A DNA stretch of 64,000 bases from Malus domestica (GCF_042453785.1 NC_091663.1:34708001-34772000); one strand, 5' to 3'; positions 42,627 through 54,975 are shown, numbered from the stretch's first letter. The notes: a model not told the origin generated them from the letters alone. Numbers and translations: made by a program.

Positions 42627-43378
42627 ATGGCTTTGTGGGAAGGAGACATCGTTGTTGCTCAATCTTCAAGTTGCACCAAGATAATTAGCATGTCCCCATG
42701 CCTTAATTATGTAACAGGAAACTCATCATCCCCATCATCCTCATGTTGCTCACAGTTTTCCAATGTGGTCAGCTCTCAGCCACATTGCCTCTGTGAGGTT
42801 CTCAGTGAGTTCTTCTTCACTTGGTGTGAACATCGATCAGGCTCAGGCCTTGGCTCTCCCCTGTGCTTGCAATGTCCCCCAATTAGCCGCTGGGTATACA
42901 AAATGAAGTGTTATTGTCATTTCAGAAAAAAAAAAATCATTTTGTACTCCTCTTAGTATCATTTCTCTTTTGTGCACTGCATTTTAGACACACAAAACCG
43001 ACCACGTTCCTGATACGGTTCTATTAGAAAGTGTGTCCGCGGTGTTTTCACTTTCGTGAATAACATTATTATTCTGGTTTATCCGTTTATGTAATTCTAT
43101 AACACAGGAGTGCAACATGACTTTATTAATCTTTGTGATTGTGCAGGGTTTAGTAAACTTGTTGATTAAGTTTTAATCACGATTTTTCAGGGTCTTCCAC
43201 TCCAGCAGATTCTCCATCTTCAGAAACACCAACTTCTCCTTCAGGGAGTGGATTTAAAACTGTGCCATCAACACATATGGGGTCTTCAGACGGAAATTCT
43301 AACAAGATGGCATGTTTTCTTCTGTTCTTCTTGCTCTTCATTGCATCATATGCCTCAACTTCCACATCCAATTACTAA
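42627..43378 (+). pseudogene. LTPG-like gene, partly degraded
   Basis: Exon 1 encodes VVAQSSSCT, CLNYVTGNSS, SSCCSQFSNVV and HCLCEVL. It then shifts frame near 42805 and continues in another frame as SSSLGVNIDQAQALALPCAC. The signal peptide region is short (MALWEGDIVVAQ) with a stop upstream. The last exon (43191-43378, after TTTTTCAG) is well preserved: a Ser/Thr/Pro linker followed by a hydrophobic tail (MACFLLFFLLFIASY), the GPI signal. Exon order and phase match the intact gene at 27720-29435. A middle exon was not identified. Probably a pseudogene, although the frameshift could be an error. Confidence 0.7.
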
Positions 43379-45100
43379 GCTTTTCTGCCATGTTGTTGGT
43401 CAAATTTTTGCATAATGTAGGCTTTTGGTGTTCATTCTTATACGCAGCGGGATATCATCGGTTACACAGTAAAATTTATCGAGGGTTAAGGATGGAATTG
43501 GCTATCTTTCGTATTAGCAAATAGCAGTAAGTGTACGTGTTTTCTGGTTTGTATATTGCTTAGTGTATATGGATTACATTATTTCTGATTATATATCTCT
43601 TCATGTCTATCTTTGTTGTCACGTGAGTTATATCTCTTCATGTCTCTCTTTGCTGTCACGTGAGTTTCACTATCTATCTGCTTACGGAACTGAAATAAAA
43701 CAGGCACCGAGTTTTCTACTTTTCCATGTACAATACAAACCAAGTACTGGAATCATTGCTTGTACCAAAAGAAGCAAACAGATTAATTAACTTGTCACCA
43801 GTAAAACGTTGGTGAAGCCTCCAAATGAAGTCAAATTTCAATCCTGAAGATGAAAGAACAACCATATCAACTACAAAATCATGAGTTTTGACCAATACAA
43901 TCGTGTTTTTTAAGTAAATTAATCACAAAATTAAATGATAAAATGTTCTACAAAATATGAGTTTTGACCAATATAATCGTGTTCTTTAAGTAAATTAATC
44001 ACAAAATTAAATGCTAAAATGCTCTTATACAAAAGAACGTTTTATAAAAGCACTTTTGTAGGTCTGTCAAATTGCTCCATGACACGCAGCAAACGAGGGA
44101 CCGTCACTGTGCCCCCTATGCCAAGGAAGGAAGGCTTATTCTGCAGTCAAACATGAATGCATCCAACCTTGCGTTGATTTTAATCTCACTTAATTGATCT
44201 TGTTTATCAATGATCTTCGTTGTCATACAAAATTATTAAATAATGCTAGGGAATATATGAAAAATAAAAGAAACACACCACACATAAACACAAAGAATTT
44301 AGTGAAGTTCAACGAACTTTGTCTACTTTTCGTGTGATCTCTCTGGAAAAAACACATGCACTATTAATAAGTCGGTTAGAAGAGCTTATCTAAAACCTTT
44401 ATGTTAAACCCCAAAACATTGCTTTTGATCTCTCTGTCAGCTCTCTCCTATTGTCTTCTCAATGTAGTATGTTGCTCATGTGAACAGACAATCCACAAAT
44501 ATTTGGACAGTAAAATTTTGTTAATCGTAAGTTGGATAACAAGTAAATTCTCCCACACGAAAACACAAGCTCCTATAGAGAAGACATTTGATATGCCTAA
44601 TCGCTTTATAACACATTAAAATATTTCTTCTTATAAAATCGATCGATAAAACTATTTTATTGTAGTAGCTCTCGCAATTAGTGGGACCATCATAGAGTTG
44701 GATAAACAAAAGGAATAATGGTAGGAAAACTAAATTTGAAGACTAAATTTGCAAACTAAATGATGTGTCACCAATGAGAATAAGCACGCTTATCAACGTT
44801 TAAGTAATAAATCAATTATTAACTTCCATGTCTTTTAGTTTTCAAAACTTTATTTCCAAATTTAATCTCTCTAACATTACCCAAACAAAACTTTCGTACA
44901 AAGTATTGCACGAATAAAGTAAGTGGATGCCATTACCCAAGTTTAACCTTTTTGGTAAGATTTTGAAAGCATGTGCCATGCACGTTTCAACCTAACCAAA
45001 ACATAATAAAATTGCCATGGCTAAGCGCCAAGGAAATCAGAAGCAAACAGGAATTAGGAAATTAGGAATTATCCACAAATGTTTATTCGATTATTAGGGT
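43379..45100. other. Intergenic with small tandem duplications
   Basis: No gene is seen. A unit of about 40 bp ending TGTCACGTGAGTT is duplicated at about 43585-43665, and a unit of about 78 bp at about 43885-44025. Confidence 0.5.
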
Positions 45101-45103
45101 TAA

Positions 45104-47032
45104 GTGAAAGAGAATAGAACACAGAAAATTCCCAAAAAAAATCCCCAATTTCCAATCCGTCGCTATAACGCTCGAATTCTCTCGCATTACCTTACGGACA
45201 AACAGCACGCACAAAATAACAGCTCTGAGAAGTCATCCTCTCAACCTAGAAAACCAAACGCTACCCTCTTTTTCTCTCTCTCACTCTACAAATTTGAGGA
45301 GCAAAGCACAAATCTTTGTGTTCTTCACCCGGTTCCTGTATTACAGGTACATCCACTTTCCCTCTATCTTTCTCCCTTTCTCTCATGGGCAAGGAAAAAG
45401 AAATTGTAATATGTGATTAGAGTGGTTTCAGTTGTAATTTGCATTTTTTTACCATAATTTTGGGTGAATTGTGGTAAATTTTTAGTTAGTACTGAAATTA
45501 TTGATTGCCCAGTTTTTGTTATGTGGGATTGGAGATGGGTTTTGTGTTAAAAGTCCAGAATTTAGTGTAATAGTAGGGATTGAGATTCAAAGTTGTGTGC
45601 TTTGTGCATCAATAGGTGCATGAATCTGATTGGTTCTGTTTTTTGGATTGAAATTTGAAACAAAATTTTCATGCTTTTGTTGCATAAGTAGTAATGCATG
45701 TGAGTTCATACCAATTTGGTTGCATGACGCCTGGAGCATTCTTAAATGGTGGAGTCTGATTGAATTTGCGAATTACCTATTCCCTTAGTTCTTATTTGAG
45801 CAGGGGTTTTAATTTTCACATTTGGAATTGATAAGAAAGATCTCTTAGTTAACAGGATGGGCACCAATGCGTTTTCGTTTAGTGTGTGAATCCACCTTAA
45901 GCCAAATAGTTATGCCATAGCTGATAATGGTGTATACTTGAATGTGTGAGAATTTTCGGACCAACAACTAGTTTATTTGAAATGCTATGAGTTTGTCTGG
46001 TGTGTTTGAATGTGGGTAGTCTTGTACTGTGAGATATCTATAATTACTTGTTAGTTTTAATGTTTTGAACATCGTTTATACAAGCTATTATATCTCAAAG
46101 TTCAAATTTTTTAACTTTGTGTTTGCTTTTGTAGGGATTTCTGCATAGGGAAGATAATTGTTTTGTTTATGTCTCACTAAAACTGGTAAGTAACAGAGAG
46201 CAGTCATATGCAGCTATGTTTTGGCTATATTACGATATCAGTACATTAACAAATCTCTGTGGCTTAGATTTATAACATTGGCGTTTGTTTTCTTATCCTG
46301 TATTGTGCAGAATTAGTTTTACCTTATGTTATTTTGTTTTAGTTGTTATGTCTTTTCCTATTTCTTTTGAGCATCACGGTGTATTTTCTTTCTTCACATT
46401 TTCTTTTCTCTATTTTCTAGTTGAGAAAACTGCCTTTTCTATGTGCATTTGAATGAAGCACATTATGTTCCGACATTTTGAAAATTGATGAACGTTTTAT
46501 GCTCTTTATGCTGTCATTTATGCAGTGTGGGATTCAAATGTAAAGGTCCTTCAGGATGTTTTAGCAGTCTCATTTGGATGCTTTTAGTAAATGATAACTT
46601 TTTTTTTTCCTTTTGTTTTGGGGCTCGGTGATAACTTTGGTGATTGAGAATCAGACCCATTTCATTTTCTAGATTATGTTACACTGTGATTGTCTTTTGT
46701 AGCAGTATATGCACATAAGGGCATTGAAAATTGCAACACAATTGGCGAGATGATTTCAAATGTTGAGGTTTTTTTAAAAGTTTTTGTTGTAACTTGTCGC
46801 ATTTATTTGCGGATTACTTATGAAGTTTCGTAGAAAATACATTGAACTTTATTGTGCACCTTCTTTGATCTTAATACACCTTCATTGAAACTTTGATTTT
46901 GAAAATTTGAAATGAATATTCTCTTCTCAGCATAACCTCATATTTTGTTGTTTCAGGTTGTTTTGCGGTGCTGCGCTCGCGTGGCAACAATCAGCAGTGA
47001 AGATCATCTGAAACAGATGAACTGTGATTATT
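45104..47032 (+). promoter_or_regulatory. Promoter and spliced leader region of the SKIP30-type gene
   Basis: A CT-rich segment (about 45265-45390) looks like promoter or first-exon sequence. Likely leader splice sites are an acceptor ending GTAG near 46134, a donor GTAAGT near 46186 and an acceptor TTTCAG at 46951-46956. The last leader exon (46957-47032) runs into the start codon. No coding is seen in this stretch. Confidence 0.5.
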
Positions 47033-48070
47033 ATGTCTGAACAACTGATAGAAGGTCTCCCCGACGCTGTTGCCCTTAGGTGCCTTGCATGGGTTCCGTT
47101 CTATCTCCATCCCAAGTTGGAGCTTGTTTCTCGTTCCTGGCAAGCTGCCATTCATAGTGCTGAACTTTTTAGAGCTCGACAGGAAGTTGGCTCATGTGAG
47201 GATCTATTATGTGTGTCTGCTAATGAACCAGATAATTTATGGCAGCTATATGATCCTCGTCGAGACCTTTGGATTACACTCCCTGTTCTCCCCTCTAAAA
47301 TAAAAAACCTTTCCAACTTTGGCACTGTCTCAACTGCTGGAAAACTGTTTGTTCTTGGTGGTGGCAGTGATGCCGTTGACCCACAGACTGGTGACCATGG
47401 TACCTTTTCAACCAATGAGGTTTGGTCTTACGATCCTGTAATTAGGCGATGGAGCCCACGTGCATCTATGCTTGTTCCTCGTGCAATGTTTGCATGCTGT
47501 GTTTTAGGTGGAAAGATTGTTGTTGCAGGGGGTTTAACCAGCTGTCGGAAATCAATCTCTTTAGCAGAAATGTATGACCCTGATAACGATGTGTGGGCTC
47601 CAATTCCTGATCTACATTTATCTCATAATGCTGCATGCTCAGGGATAGTGATTGGAGAAAAGATGTACGTCTTGCACAGGGGTTTATCAACGGTGCAAGT
47701 CTTCGACAATGTGGGGCTTCAATGGACGGTTGAGGATTATGGTTGGCAACAGGGTCCAATGACAGTCATTAAGGGTGCACTTTATGTGATGAGCCATGGA
47801 GTTATCTCCAGGCAAGACAGAGAATCAGAGAAGGTATTGGTTTCGGCATCTGAGTTTGGTGGCAGAGTTGGGTTTGCAATGGCTGGGCTAGGAGATGAAA
47901 TTTATGTGATTGGTGGGGTGATCCTCTCTGAACATGGGACCTCTGAGATCAAGCAAATATCAGACGTTGATGTTCTCACGATCGGAGGTGAAAGACCAAC
48001 TTGGCGCCAGGCAGCTCCGATGACACGGTGCAAAGGAAGTGTTTATGGTTGTGCACAGTTGAGAATTTAG
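47033..48070 (+). CDS. SKIP30: F-box/kelch-repeat protein, SKIP30 type
   Basis: A single coding exon of 345 aa. The start MSEQLIEGLPDAVALRCLA at 47033 matches the family; an in-frame ATG three codons earlier (47024) is less likely. The F-box lies at residues about 7-50 and binds SKP1/ASK proteins in an SCF ubiquitin ligase. Kelch repeats follow, with typical GGKIVVAGG, AEMYDPDNDVW and YVIGGV segments. The sequence ends PMTRCKGSVYGCAQLRI, close to plant SKIP30 in both order and length (about 350 aa). In Arabidopsis this F-box protein is an SCF substrate receptor; the substrate cannot be read from the sequence. No defects are visible. Confidence 0.9.
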   Translation: MSEQLIEGLPDAVALRCLAWVPFYLHPKLELVSRSWQAAIHSAELFRARQEVGSCEDLLCVSANEPDNLWQLYDPRRDLWITLPVLPSKIKNLSNFGTVSTAGKLFVLGGGSDAVDPQTGDHGTFSTNEVWSYDPVIRRWSPRASMLVPRAMFACCVLGGKIVVAGGLTSCRKSISLAEMYDPDNDVWAPIPDLHLSHNAACSGIVIGEKMYVLHRGLSTVQVFDNVGLQWTVEDYGWQQGPMTVIKGALYVMSHGVISRQDRESEKVLVSASEFGGRVGFAMAGLGDEIYVIGGVILSEHGTSEIKQISDVDVLTIGGERPTWRQAAPMTRCKGSVYGCAQLRI

Positions 48071-48779
48071 GTCTCATTTCTGGTCGCTATTTGTTGTTGT
48101 TTCGTAGGTGCTCTTCATGATGGTTTTCATTCCTGCTAGAAGGAATTGGCCACATGCCAGCTGCCTTTTTGTTATCGCCGGTCGGCTTTGTGTCATGTTA
48201 CGACTTGAGTTCCCCTCGGAACTCCTATATCCGAAGGCAGCACGGTAAAAGGCCGAAGCGCCATTGGAAGAGGTAACAGTTCAGTAGTACAAGAATTATA
48301 TGAGGTTTCTCATGGATCAAGCACTTGTTTTCTTTTGTTTTCTTTCCTGGATAATTGAACAAAGAATCTTAATGTATGTCCGTATCTTATTTAAATTTCT
48401 TTCATTCATGTTTATTTGATGGGGAAACCTATGTTATTCAACCCAATTTCATAGTTTGATTGATTATTGTAATTATGATACGCTGATCCAACACGATGTT
48501 AGTTAGGGTAGGGACACTGGCCACTTCATTCCCCTGTATTCTAGTCTCATTTAACTCCACACATCAGTCTCGCTCCATATGAGAGTTGCCTACCGCCACA
48601 CACTAGCCTCACTCTATGAGAGAGCTGCCCTACTGAAATTTCTTTCACAAATTACATGACCAACTAAAGTTAAATATCATAGGCTCGTTTGAAACTTTTT
48701 GTTGTTAAAATCGATTATGCTCAAAAGCTCTTTTAATAAAAGTGTTTTTATTATAAAATGTCACAAAATTCATTAAAAT

Positions 48780-48925
48780 TTAGGGAACTTTAACGAAAAA
48801 CTCCCGGTACTGTTTACTTTAACGAAAAATCAATCTTGGTACTATTCACTTTACCCTTTATTTTGTCTTTATCGTTAAAACTCAAAATTTTCAAATTATT
48901 TTAATTAGTTTTCCTTAAAATTTAT
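48780..48925. repeat. MITE-like dispersed repeat
   Basis: GGGAACTTTAACGAAAAACT at the left, TTAGTTTTCCTTAAA at the right, and an internal duplication of GGTACT(G/A)TTNACTTTA are recognised as a short repeat common in apple-type genomes. Weak terminal inverted repeats are present. No target duplication was established. Confidence 0.5.
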
Positions 48926-49560
48926 GTGCTTCTCCAAAAAAACGCTTAAAAGTTTTCTACCCAACAAAGTCCGAAGAAAACAATTTCAACCTTTCAAGAA
49001 GTGATCCAAACAATTACGTAGTTGCAATGCAATCAAACCATTTTCAAACCGAATATTTATTATTTTCCATTGGGCCACTGGGCCCAAATACCATTAGATG
49101 GGCTTTTTACAAAACCCAAAAGATAAACCCGGAACTTGGTGTCAAACTAAATCCCCTGAGGAGGACGAGCGCGAACCAGAGCCGTCTCTGAGCGACAATG
49201 GAGGACACTCCGATGGAAAACGGAGAGACCAACGAGGATTCTTAGGTGGCCCCAGCCTTAATTTCCGTCCACCCTACCCAAAGCTCCGTCGCAGTCGCCG
49301 TCGGGTCGGACCTCCGCGTCTTCGACCTCCGGTAAGCAATTTCCCCCTAGTCTCTGTGCATTGTTGCTTTGGATTTCAAAAATTGGCCTCGCTGAAACAC
49401 AATGCGATTCAATTATGAGTCCCTGAAGATTGAAACGACGTCGGTCTTTGTATAGTTTCAATTGTACATATTGAACACAGTGTCAGTTTTGGTCAAGTTC
49501 TAAACTTTAAGCTCTGTTTGGCTCTGATTAATTTGTCAGGAAAATTGGAAGTTGTAAATT

Positions 49561-49702
49561 CAGTTTCTTGTTGTATTTGTGTAGTTAATGGGCTGTTTTT
49601 ATGTGAGTTTATGAGAAAATTAATCAATTTCAGCAAAATAACTGTTTGAAATTAATCAATTTCAGTTTCTTGTTGTATTTGTGTAGTTAATGGGCTGTTT
49701 CT
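49561..49702 (+). repeat. Duplicated intron 3' end in TRM82
   Basis: About 40 bp starting CAGTTTCTTGTTGTATTTGT at 49561 recur at 49663 (offset 102). The block includes the GTGTAG candidate acceptor and the following TTAATGGGCTGTTT, so the gene has two copies of the same candidate splice site. Confidence 0.8.
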
Positions 49703-50979
49703 TGTTGGTAGATAATTCTGGTAGTCCTCTTCATAAGGATTCGATAAGAACCATTCGCTACGGAGTAGACGGGAAGCTTTTTGTGTCGGCTGGTGATGAT
49801 AAAACCGTCAAGATTTGGTCGACTGAATCTTGGCGCTGCATTACTACTGTGTAAGTTATTCAAACTTCATCATAAAAAAAAAAAAGGGCTATTGAAACAC
49901 CCATGACATTGTGGTAATCTTATGAATGGTGTTGAGGATCATATCAACGAAATCATCTGATATTATTTCCGCCTTTTTTTGTTATAGGTGCTCAGAGAAA
50001 AGAGTGAGTGCAGTTGCCATAAGCAGTGATGGCTCCTACGTTTGTTTTGCCGACAAGTTTGGGGTTGTTTGGGTTGTGGATGTGGATTTGTCTGATGGAA
50101 ATCAAGCTTTTGTTGATAAGAAGGCAGCACCTTTGCTTTCTCACTATTGTAGCATCATAACAAGCTTGGTGAGTTGTCTTCTGTTGCTTGGGATTTCTTT
50201 GTTTCTTACTCACACGTAGATAGTAGTGGTTCTTATATCATAGGTGAACATTGTTTCTGTGACCACCTGATATTCATGAGATGAGTAGTAATTAACATAG
50301 TAATTTTGGCAGGAATTTTCTCCAGATGGACGATTTTTCGTTAGTGCTGGCCGGGATTTCAAAATTCGAGTAATCCAACATTACAACCCTTTTGAATAAT
50401 CTGATAGCTACATTTGCAATTAGTTTACATGATTTTTCTTTTGTCAGGTTACAGTGTTTCCCAAGAAGCCTTTAGATGGAGCTCACGAGATACAAAGTTT
50501 CTCCCTTGGTCATACAGAGTGAGTGGCTATCTCTTCTGTTATAAGACAACAGAGAAACTATATAGATAAAGGAAGAAGCATTATGCAAACAGTCGTATTT
50601 GCTATGCACTTAGTCAAGTCCTTCCTTTAAACTTCAATCCGATATGCACAAAACATGCAGTGAACTCGAAATTAAATATATGGGGCTCGGTGTTTCTTAT
50701 TAATTTTGGCAATTCGATCTAAAACATGTTTAGGAAATCTTCTGGTTACTAAACTTTCGCTTATCTTCACTTTCATGCATCTATTGGCAGGTTTGTTTCA
50801 TGCCTTGCCTTTGTTTGCACTCAGGAATGCCCCCAGGGGTTTCTTGTCTCTGGAAGTGGTGATTCGACAGTAAGCAATCGTAATAACTCATGGTCTTTGA
50901 ATTGCTTCCACATGCATCTTGTGTATGGTAGAGTAATTGATCCACATTGATTTTTCAGGTTCGTCTATAGGATATTTCC

Positions 50980-51020
50980 TAGCCGACCCCACTTAGTGGG
51001 AAAAGGCTTTGTTGTTGTTG
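50980..51020 (+). mobile_element. 5'-truncated Au-type SINE inside a TRM82 exon
   Basis: The fragment carries the conserved Au SINE 3' end (CCGACCCCACTTAGTGGG, then GGCTTTGTTGTTGTTG). It is flanked by a perfect 16-bp repeat, TCTATAGGATATTTCC (50964-50979 and 51021-51036). The insertion plus duplication add 57 bp, which keeps frame but introduces additional stops. Confidence 0.9.
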
Positions 51021-52779
51021 TCTATAGGATATTTCCTCACGATCTCTCCTAAACACATGTAATATCAGAGAAAAGGTACTTCAATAGTTCTATGTTTCCT
51101 GGGATTCCCATTCACCTTTTTGTTGTTTCTGAAATACATTAGCATGTTCGGCTAAAATTTTCCTATTTCTTTAGTTGATACTTACTAGCGGTACAATAGT
51201 CTTGTAATTTTTCTGTTGGCATGCTGTTTACTTGATTTCATTATGAAGGCAGGACTTTTAGAGTCCAATGGAATAGAAAAGTGCCATGGGGCCGTTACAG
51301 ATTTGTGCACCATCCCAGATAGCACCCTTGTTGCAGTGGCTGTTCAAAGGCAAGTTTCTATCTTTTGGATTTTATCTCTTCTTTCATTGTGCGGTTGTCC
51401 GTTTATTTCACTACTTGATCCTCAATTTGATATTCCATTGTAGTTTGCAAGGAATAATATTATTGAGCTGTGATCTTTCTGCTAAAACACTCCATGTCGC
51501 CAAGGTAAGGACCTCGATTAGTTAAGTAATATGAACTGTAAGTACGCATCTATACAAAAGTACACGCTGAACTGTTATCAGGCAGTTGTAAATGAATTTA
51601 CTTCACAAGAATTTTTCTTCTTCATACACTTTACATCTTGCATAGCGTTACCATTGTTTTTTATCATTTGCCCTTCATGTTAACCCCTTTATCCTAAGTC
51701 TTAACTACCTCATTAGCATGAAATATAGCTCCTTGGAGCTAAATTGCTGAAGATCTATCATGACGCGCACATAAAGTAGACATTGACATTTCGTGTGATT
51801 CGAACAGGTGGTTTCTATCGAGGGAGATGCCTTTATTCCTACAAGCTTGGGAACTAGCTTATCGTCAGGATTATTGTGGATGGTAACGGGTGCCTCTAAC
51901 TTGCATGATTCTCAATACCCTTGTGTGGCCCGTGTCAAGGTTATCTCTGGCGTTAAGGAAACCAGTCCTGATTCAGTTGAGCATGGACCAATTGTTTTGA
52001 AAGACGCTGAGATCCCCGGAGGTGAGAAATTGCTCCAGAAGCTGCAGGGAAGAGTGTCGTTTGACGATAACGTTTTCTTGACAGCTGCTGAGGCTTTGAA
52101 AACATCCATGAGCAATTTGTTAATAAAAAAGCAGTACTCTACGGAGAATCGAGAGTTTAGAAAGAGAACCAGAAATGATAAGAAACTCAAGCAGTGATGG
52201 GATTCCAAAATCGGCAAAAGCTCCTCCAGAAATCGGTTTTGAGAAGGCCTACTGTGAACTACTTGTATTACTATTAGCTTGTGTAACCCTAGGGATTTAT
52301 TTTTTTCATATTCTTGGTTCAGTTCTCCACCTTAACGATAAAAAAAAAGGATTGATCAAATTATATTGAGTCTAATTCATAGTGATCATTTATCAAAGAA
52401 TGATTTTGGTGATCAAATAGTTTAACAATCGGGAGCAATTTACTTACGATATTTAGTTGACATTCATAAAAAGTATCTAATGTATCTAGTATTGTTATTG
52501 TAGTGTATAAAGTTGTATTGTAATGCGGGTTAATTTAATATAGATTAATATAGATCAATCTACAATAGTATCATCATATTCCTTTTCTATATATATTTAT
52601 TTTTTTCATATCTTTGTAAGAAAATGGGGGCACGTTTGTTTGACAGGATTAGCAAGGTTTGGACTGGACTAGACTATAGTCCTGTGTTTGGTGTGCATCC
52701 GGATTAGCTTTAATGAGCTTAACTCGGACTCGCGTGGACTAACGACCTCCTTAGCTGTTCTTCGCGAGGAACCCCAAAA

Positions 52780-53035
52780 TTGGGCGGACTCGTAAGCCAG
52801 AGCAAACCGAGAGAGATCTTCCCTTCGTCCTCATCGCTGCCTTCCCTTCGTCCTCATCTCAGCGTCCCGTCGAAGCCGGTGCGGAAGACGAGTTCCGTGG
52901 CCAGAGGGGTCACAAGTACCGCCCCGTCGTCGACAACGATCGGGCCGTGCTCGAGATGTCGCCCATGGATCCTTCCTCCTCCTCTTCTTCATCGTCTTCT
53001 CTCCCGGTTCACCAAGCTTCCCTCAAGTATGTGTG
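52780..53035 (+). other. Coding-like fragment inside the element
   Basis: GC-rich sequence reads in one frame as EDEFRGQRGHKYRPVVDNDR, then VLEMSPMDP and a poly-Ser run, ending near a GTATGTG donor-like site at 53028. A second piece after the TG array (about 55427-55571) begins after TTGCAG and encodes a Lys/Arg-rich tail (EKEHKQKAKAKRQRNQ). Together they look like the first and a later exon of one captured or degraded gene. I do not recognise the protein. Confidence 0.4.
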
Positions 53036-53089
53036 TTTTCTGTATCTGAGACTTAGGGATTTGAATGGTGGTTTAAGAATGAATTTTGA

Positions 53090-53440
53090 TGCGTTATGCT
53101 TTTGGTTTAATGGGTTAATTGTCGAAAATGAGTTAAACCCACAAGTTCACTTGATGATTTAAGCTTTGTGTATGGTGAATTCTTGTCTGAAATCGAACAT
53201 GGGTTAAACCCAGAAGTGCAAGTTGATGCTTTAAGCTTTGTGTATTGTTAATTCTTGTCGGAAGTCGAAAATGAGTTAAACCCACAAGTGCAATTGATGC
53301 TTTAAGCTTTGTGTATTGTTAATTCTTGTTGGAATTCGAAAATGAGCTAAACCCACAAGTGTAATTTGATGCTTCAAACTACTTTGTGTATGACGAATTC
53401 TTGTTGGAAATCGAAAATGAGTTAAACCCACAAGTGCCCT
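53090..53440 (+). repeat. 77-bp tandem repeat
   Basis: About five units share GAAAATGAG(T/C)TAAACCCACAAGTG and CTTTGTGTATNGTNAATTC. The last unit leads directly into the TG array. Confidence 0.85.
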
Positions 53441-53449
53441 TGCCAGTAT

Positions 53450-54735
53450 GTATGTATGCAGTGTGTGTGTGTGTGTATGTATGTATGCAGTGTGTGTGTG
53501 TGTGTATGCAGTGTGTGTGTATGTGTGTGTATGTATGCGGTGTGTGTGTGTGTGTGTATGTATGCGGTGTGTGTGTGTGTATGCGTGTGTGTGTGTGTAT
53601 GTATGTATGCAGTGTGTGTGTGTGTGTATGTATGGAGTGTGTGTGTGTGTGTGTGTGTGTATGCAGTGTGTGTGTATGCAGTGTGTGTGTGTGTGTGTGT
53701 ATGTATGCGGTGTGTGTGTATGTGTGTGTGTGTATATGTATGCAGTGTGTGTGTGTGTATGCAATGTATGTGTGTGTGTGTATGCAATGTATGTGTGTGT
53801 GTGTATGCAATGTATGTGTGTGTGTGTGTGTGTATGCAGTGTGTGTGTGTGTGTCTATGTATGCAGTGTGTGTGTGTGTATGCAGTGTGTGTGTATGTGT
53901 GTGTATGTATGCGGTGTGTGTGTGTGTGTATGTATGCAGTGTGTGTGTGTGTATGCAGTGTGTGTGTGTGTGTGTATGTATGTATGCAGTGTGTGTGTGT
54001 GTATGTATGGAGTGTGTGTGTGAGTGTGAGTGTGTGTGCAGTGTGTGTGTGTATGCAGTATGAGTGTGTGTGAGTGTGAGTGTGAGTGTGTGTGAGTGTG
54101 AGTGTGTGTGCAGTGTGTGTGTGTGCAGTGTGTGTGTGTGTGTATGCAGTGTGTGTGTGTGCAGTGTGTTGCATTATGTCCCCGTGTGTGTGTGTGTGAC
54201 TGTGTTTGTGGGTGAGTGTGAGTGTGAGTGTGTGTGAGTGTGAGTGTGTGTGCAGTGTGTGTGTGTGTATGCAGTGTGAGTGTGTGTGAGTGTGAGTGTG
54301 TGTGAGTGTGAGTGTGAGTGTGTGCAGTGTGTGTGTGTATGCAGTGTGTGTGTGTGTGTATGTGTGCAGTGTGTGTGTATGTGTGCAGTGTGTGTGTGTG
54401 TGTGTATGTGTGCAGTGTGTGTGTATGTGTGCAGTGTGTGTGTGTGTGTGTATGTATGCAGTATGTGTGCAGTGTGTGTGTATGTGTGCAGTGTGTGTGT
54501 ATGTGTGTGTGTATGTATGCAGTGTGAGTGTGTGTGAGTGTGAGTGTGTGTGAGTGTGAGTGTGAGTGTGTGTGCAGTGTGTGTGTGTATGCAGTGTGTG
54601 TGTGTGTATGTATGCAATATGTGTGCAGTGTGTGTGTGTGTGTGTATGTATGCAGTATGTGCCCAGTGTGTGTGTATGTGTGCAGTGTGTGTGTGTGTGT
54701 GTATGTATGCAGTATGTGCCCAGTGTGTGTGTATG

Positions 54736-54782
<47 letters not shown>

Positions 54783-54942
54783 TATAAAAACAGAGTGTGT
54801 GTGTGAGGGTAAGAGTGTGTTGCACTCTGTCCCCGTGTGTGTGTGTGTGTGACTGTGTTTGTGTGTGAGTGTGTGTGAGTGTGAGTGTGAGTGTGTGTGC
54901 AGCGTGTGTATGTATGCAGTATGTGTGCAGTGTGTGTGTATG

Positions 54943-54975
<33 letters not shown>

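Larger units (their letters stand above)
49198..52197 (+). pseudogene. TRM82: TRM82/WDR4-type tRNA m7G methyltransferase WD40 subunit, broken
   Basis: Exons: 49198-49331, about 49688-49850, 49988-50168, 50313-50369, 50448-50518, 50791-50869, 50959-51075, 51253-51349 (GC-AG donor), 51444-51504 and 51808-52197. WD40 blades read clearly (VSAGDDKTVKIW, VCFADKFGVVWVVD, FLVSGSGDST), and the C-terminal region is intact to the stop. The protein is the non-catalytic partner that activates the methyltransferase making m7G46 in tRNA. Defects: codon 16 is TAG (49243), the Trp expected after VRL is TAG (50968), and a short SINE sits in exon 7. The acceptor of exon 2 does not join in frame with exon 1. This copy should not make a full protein; a functional paralogue elsewhere is expected. 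Confidence 0.85.

Noticed and set aside
43177..43371. Minus-strand ORF rich in Glu and Asp
   Set aside because: It is the reverse of the LTPG C-terminal exon at 43191-43378, which has a splice acceptor and a GPI-signal-like tail on the plus strand.
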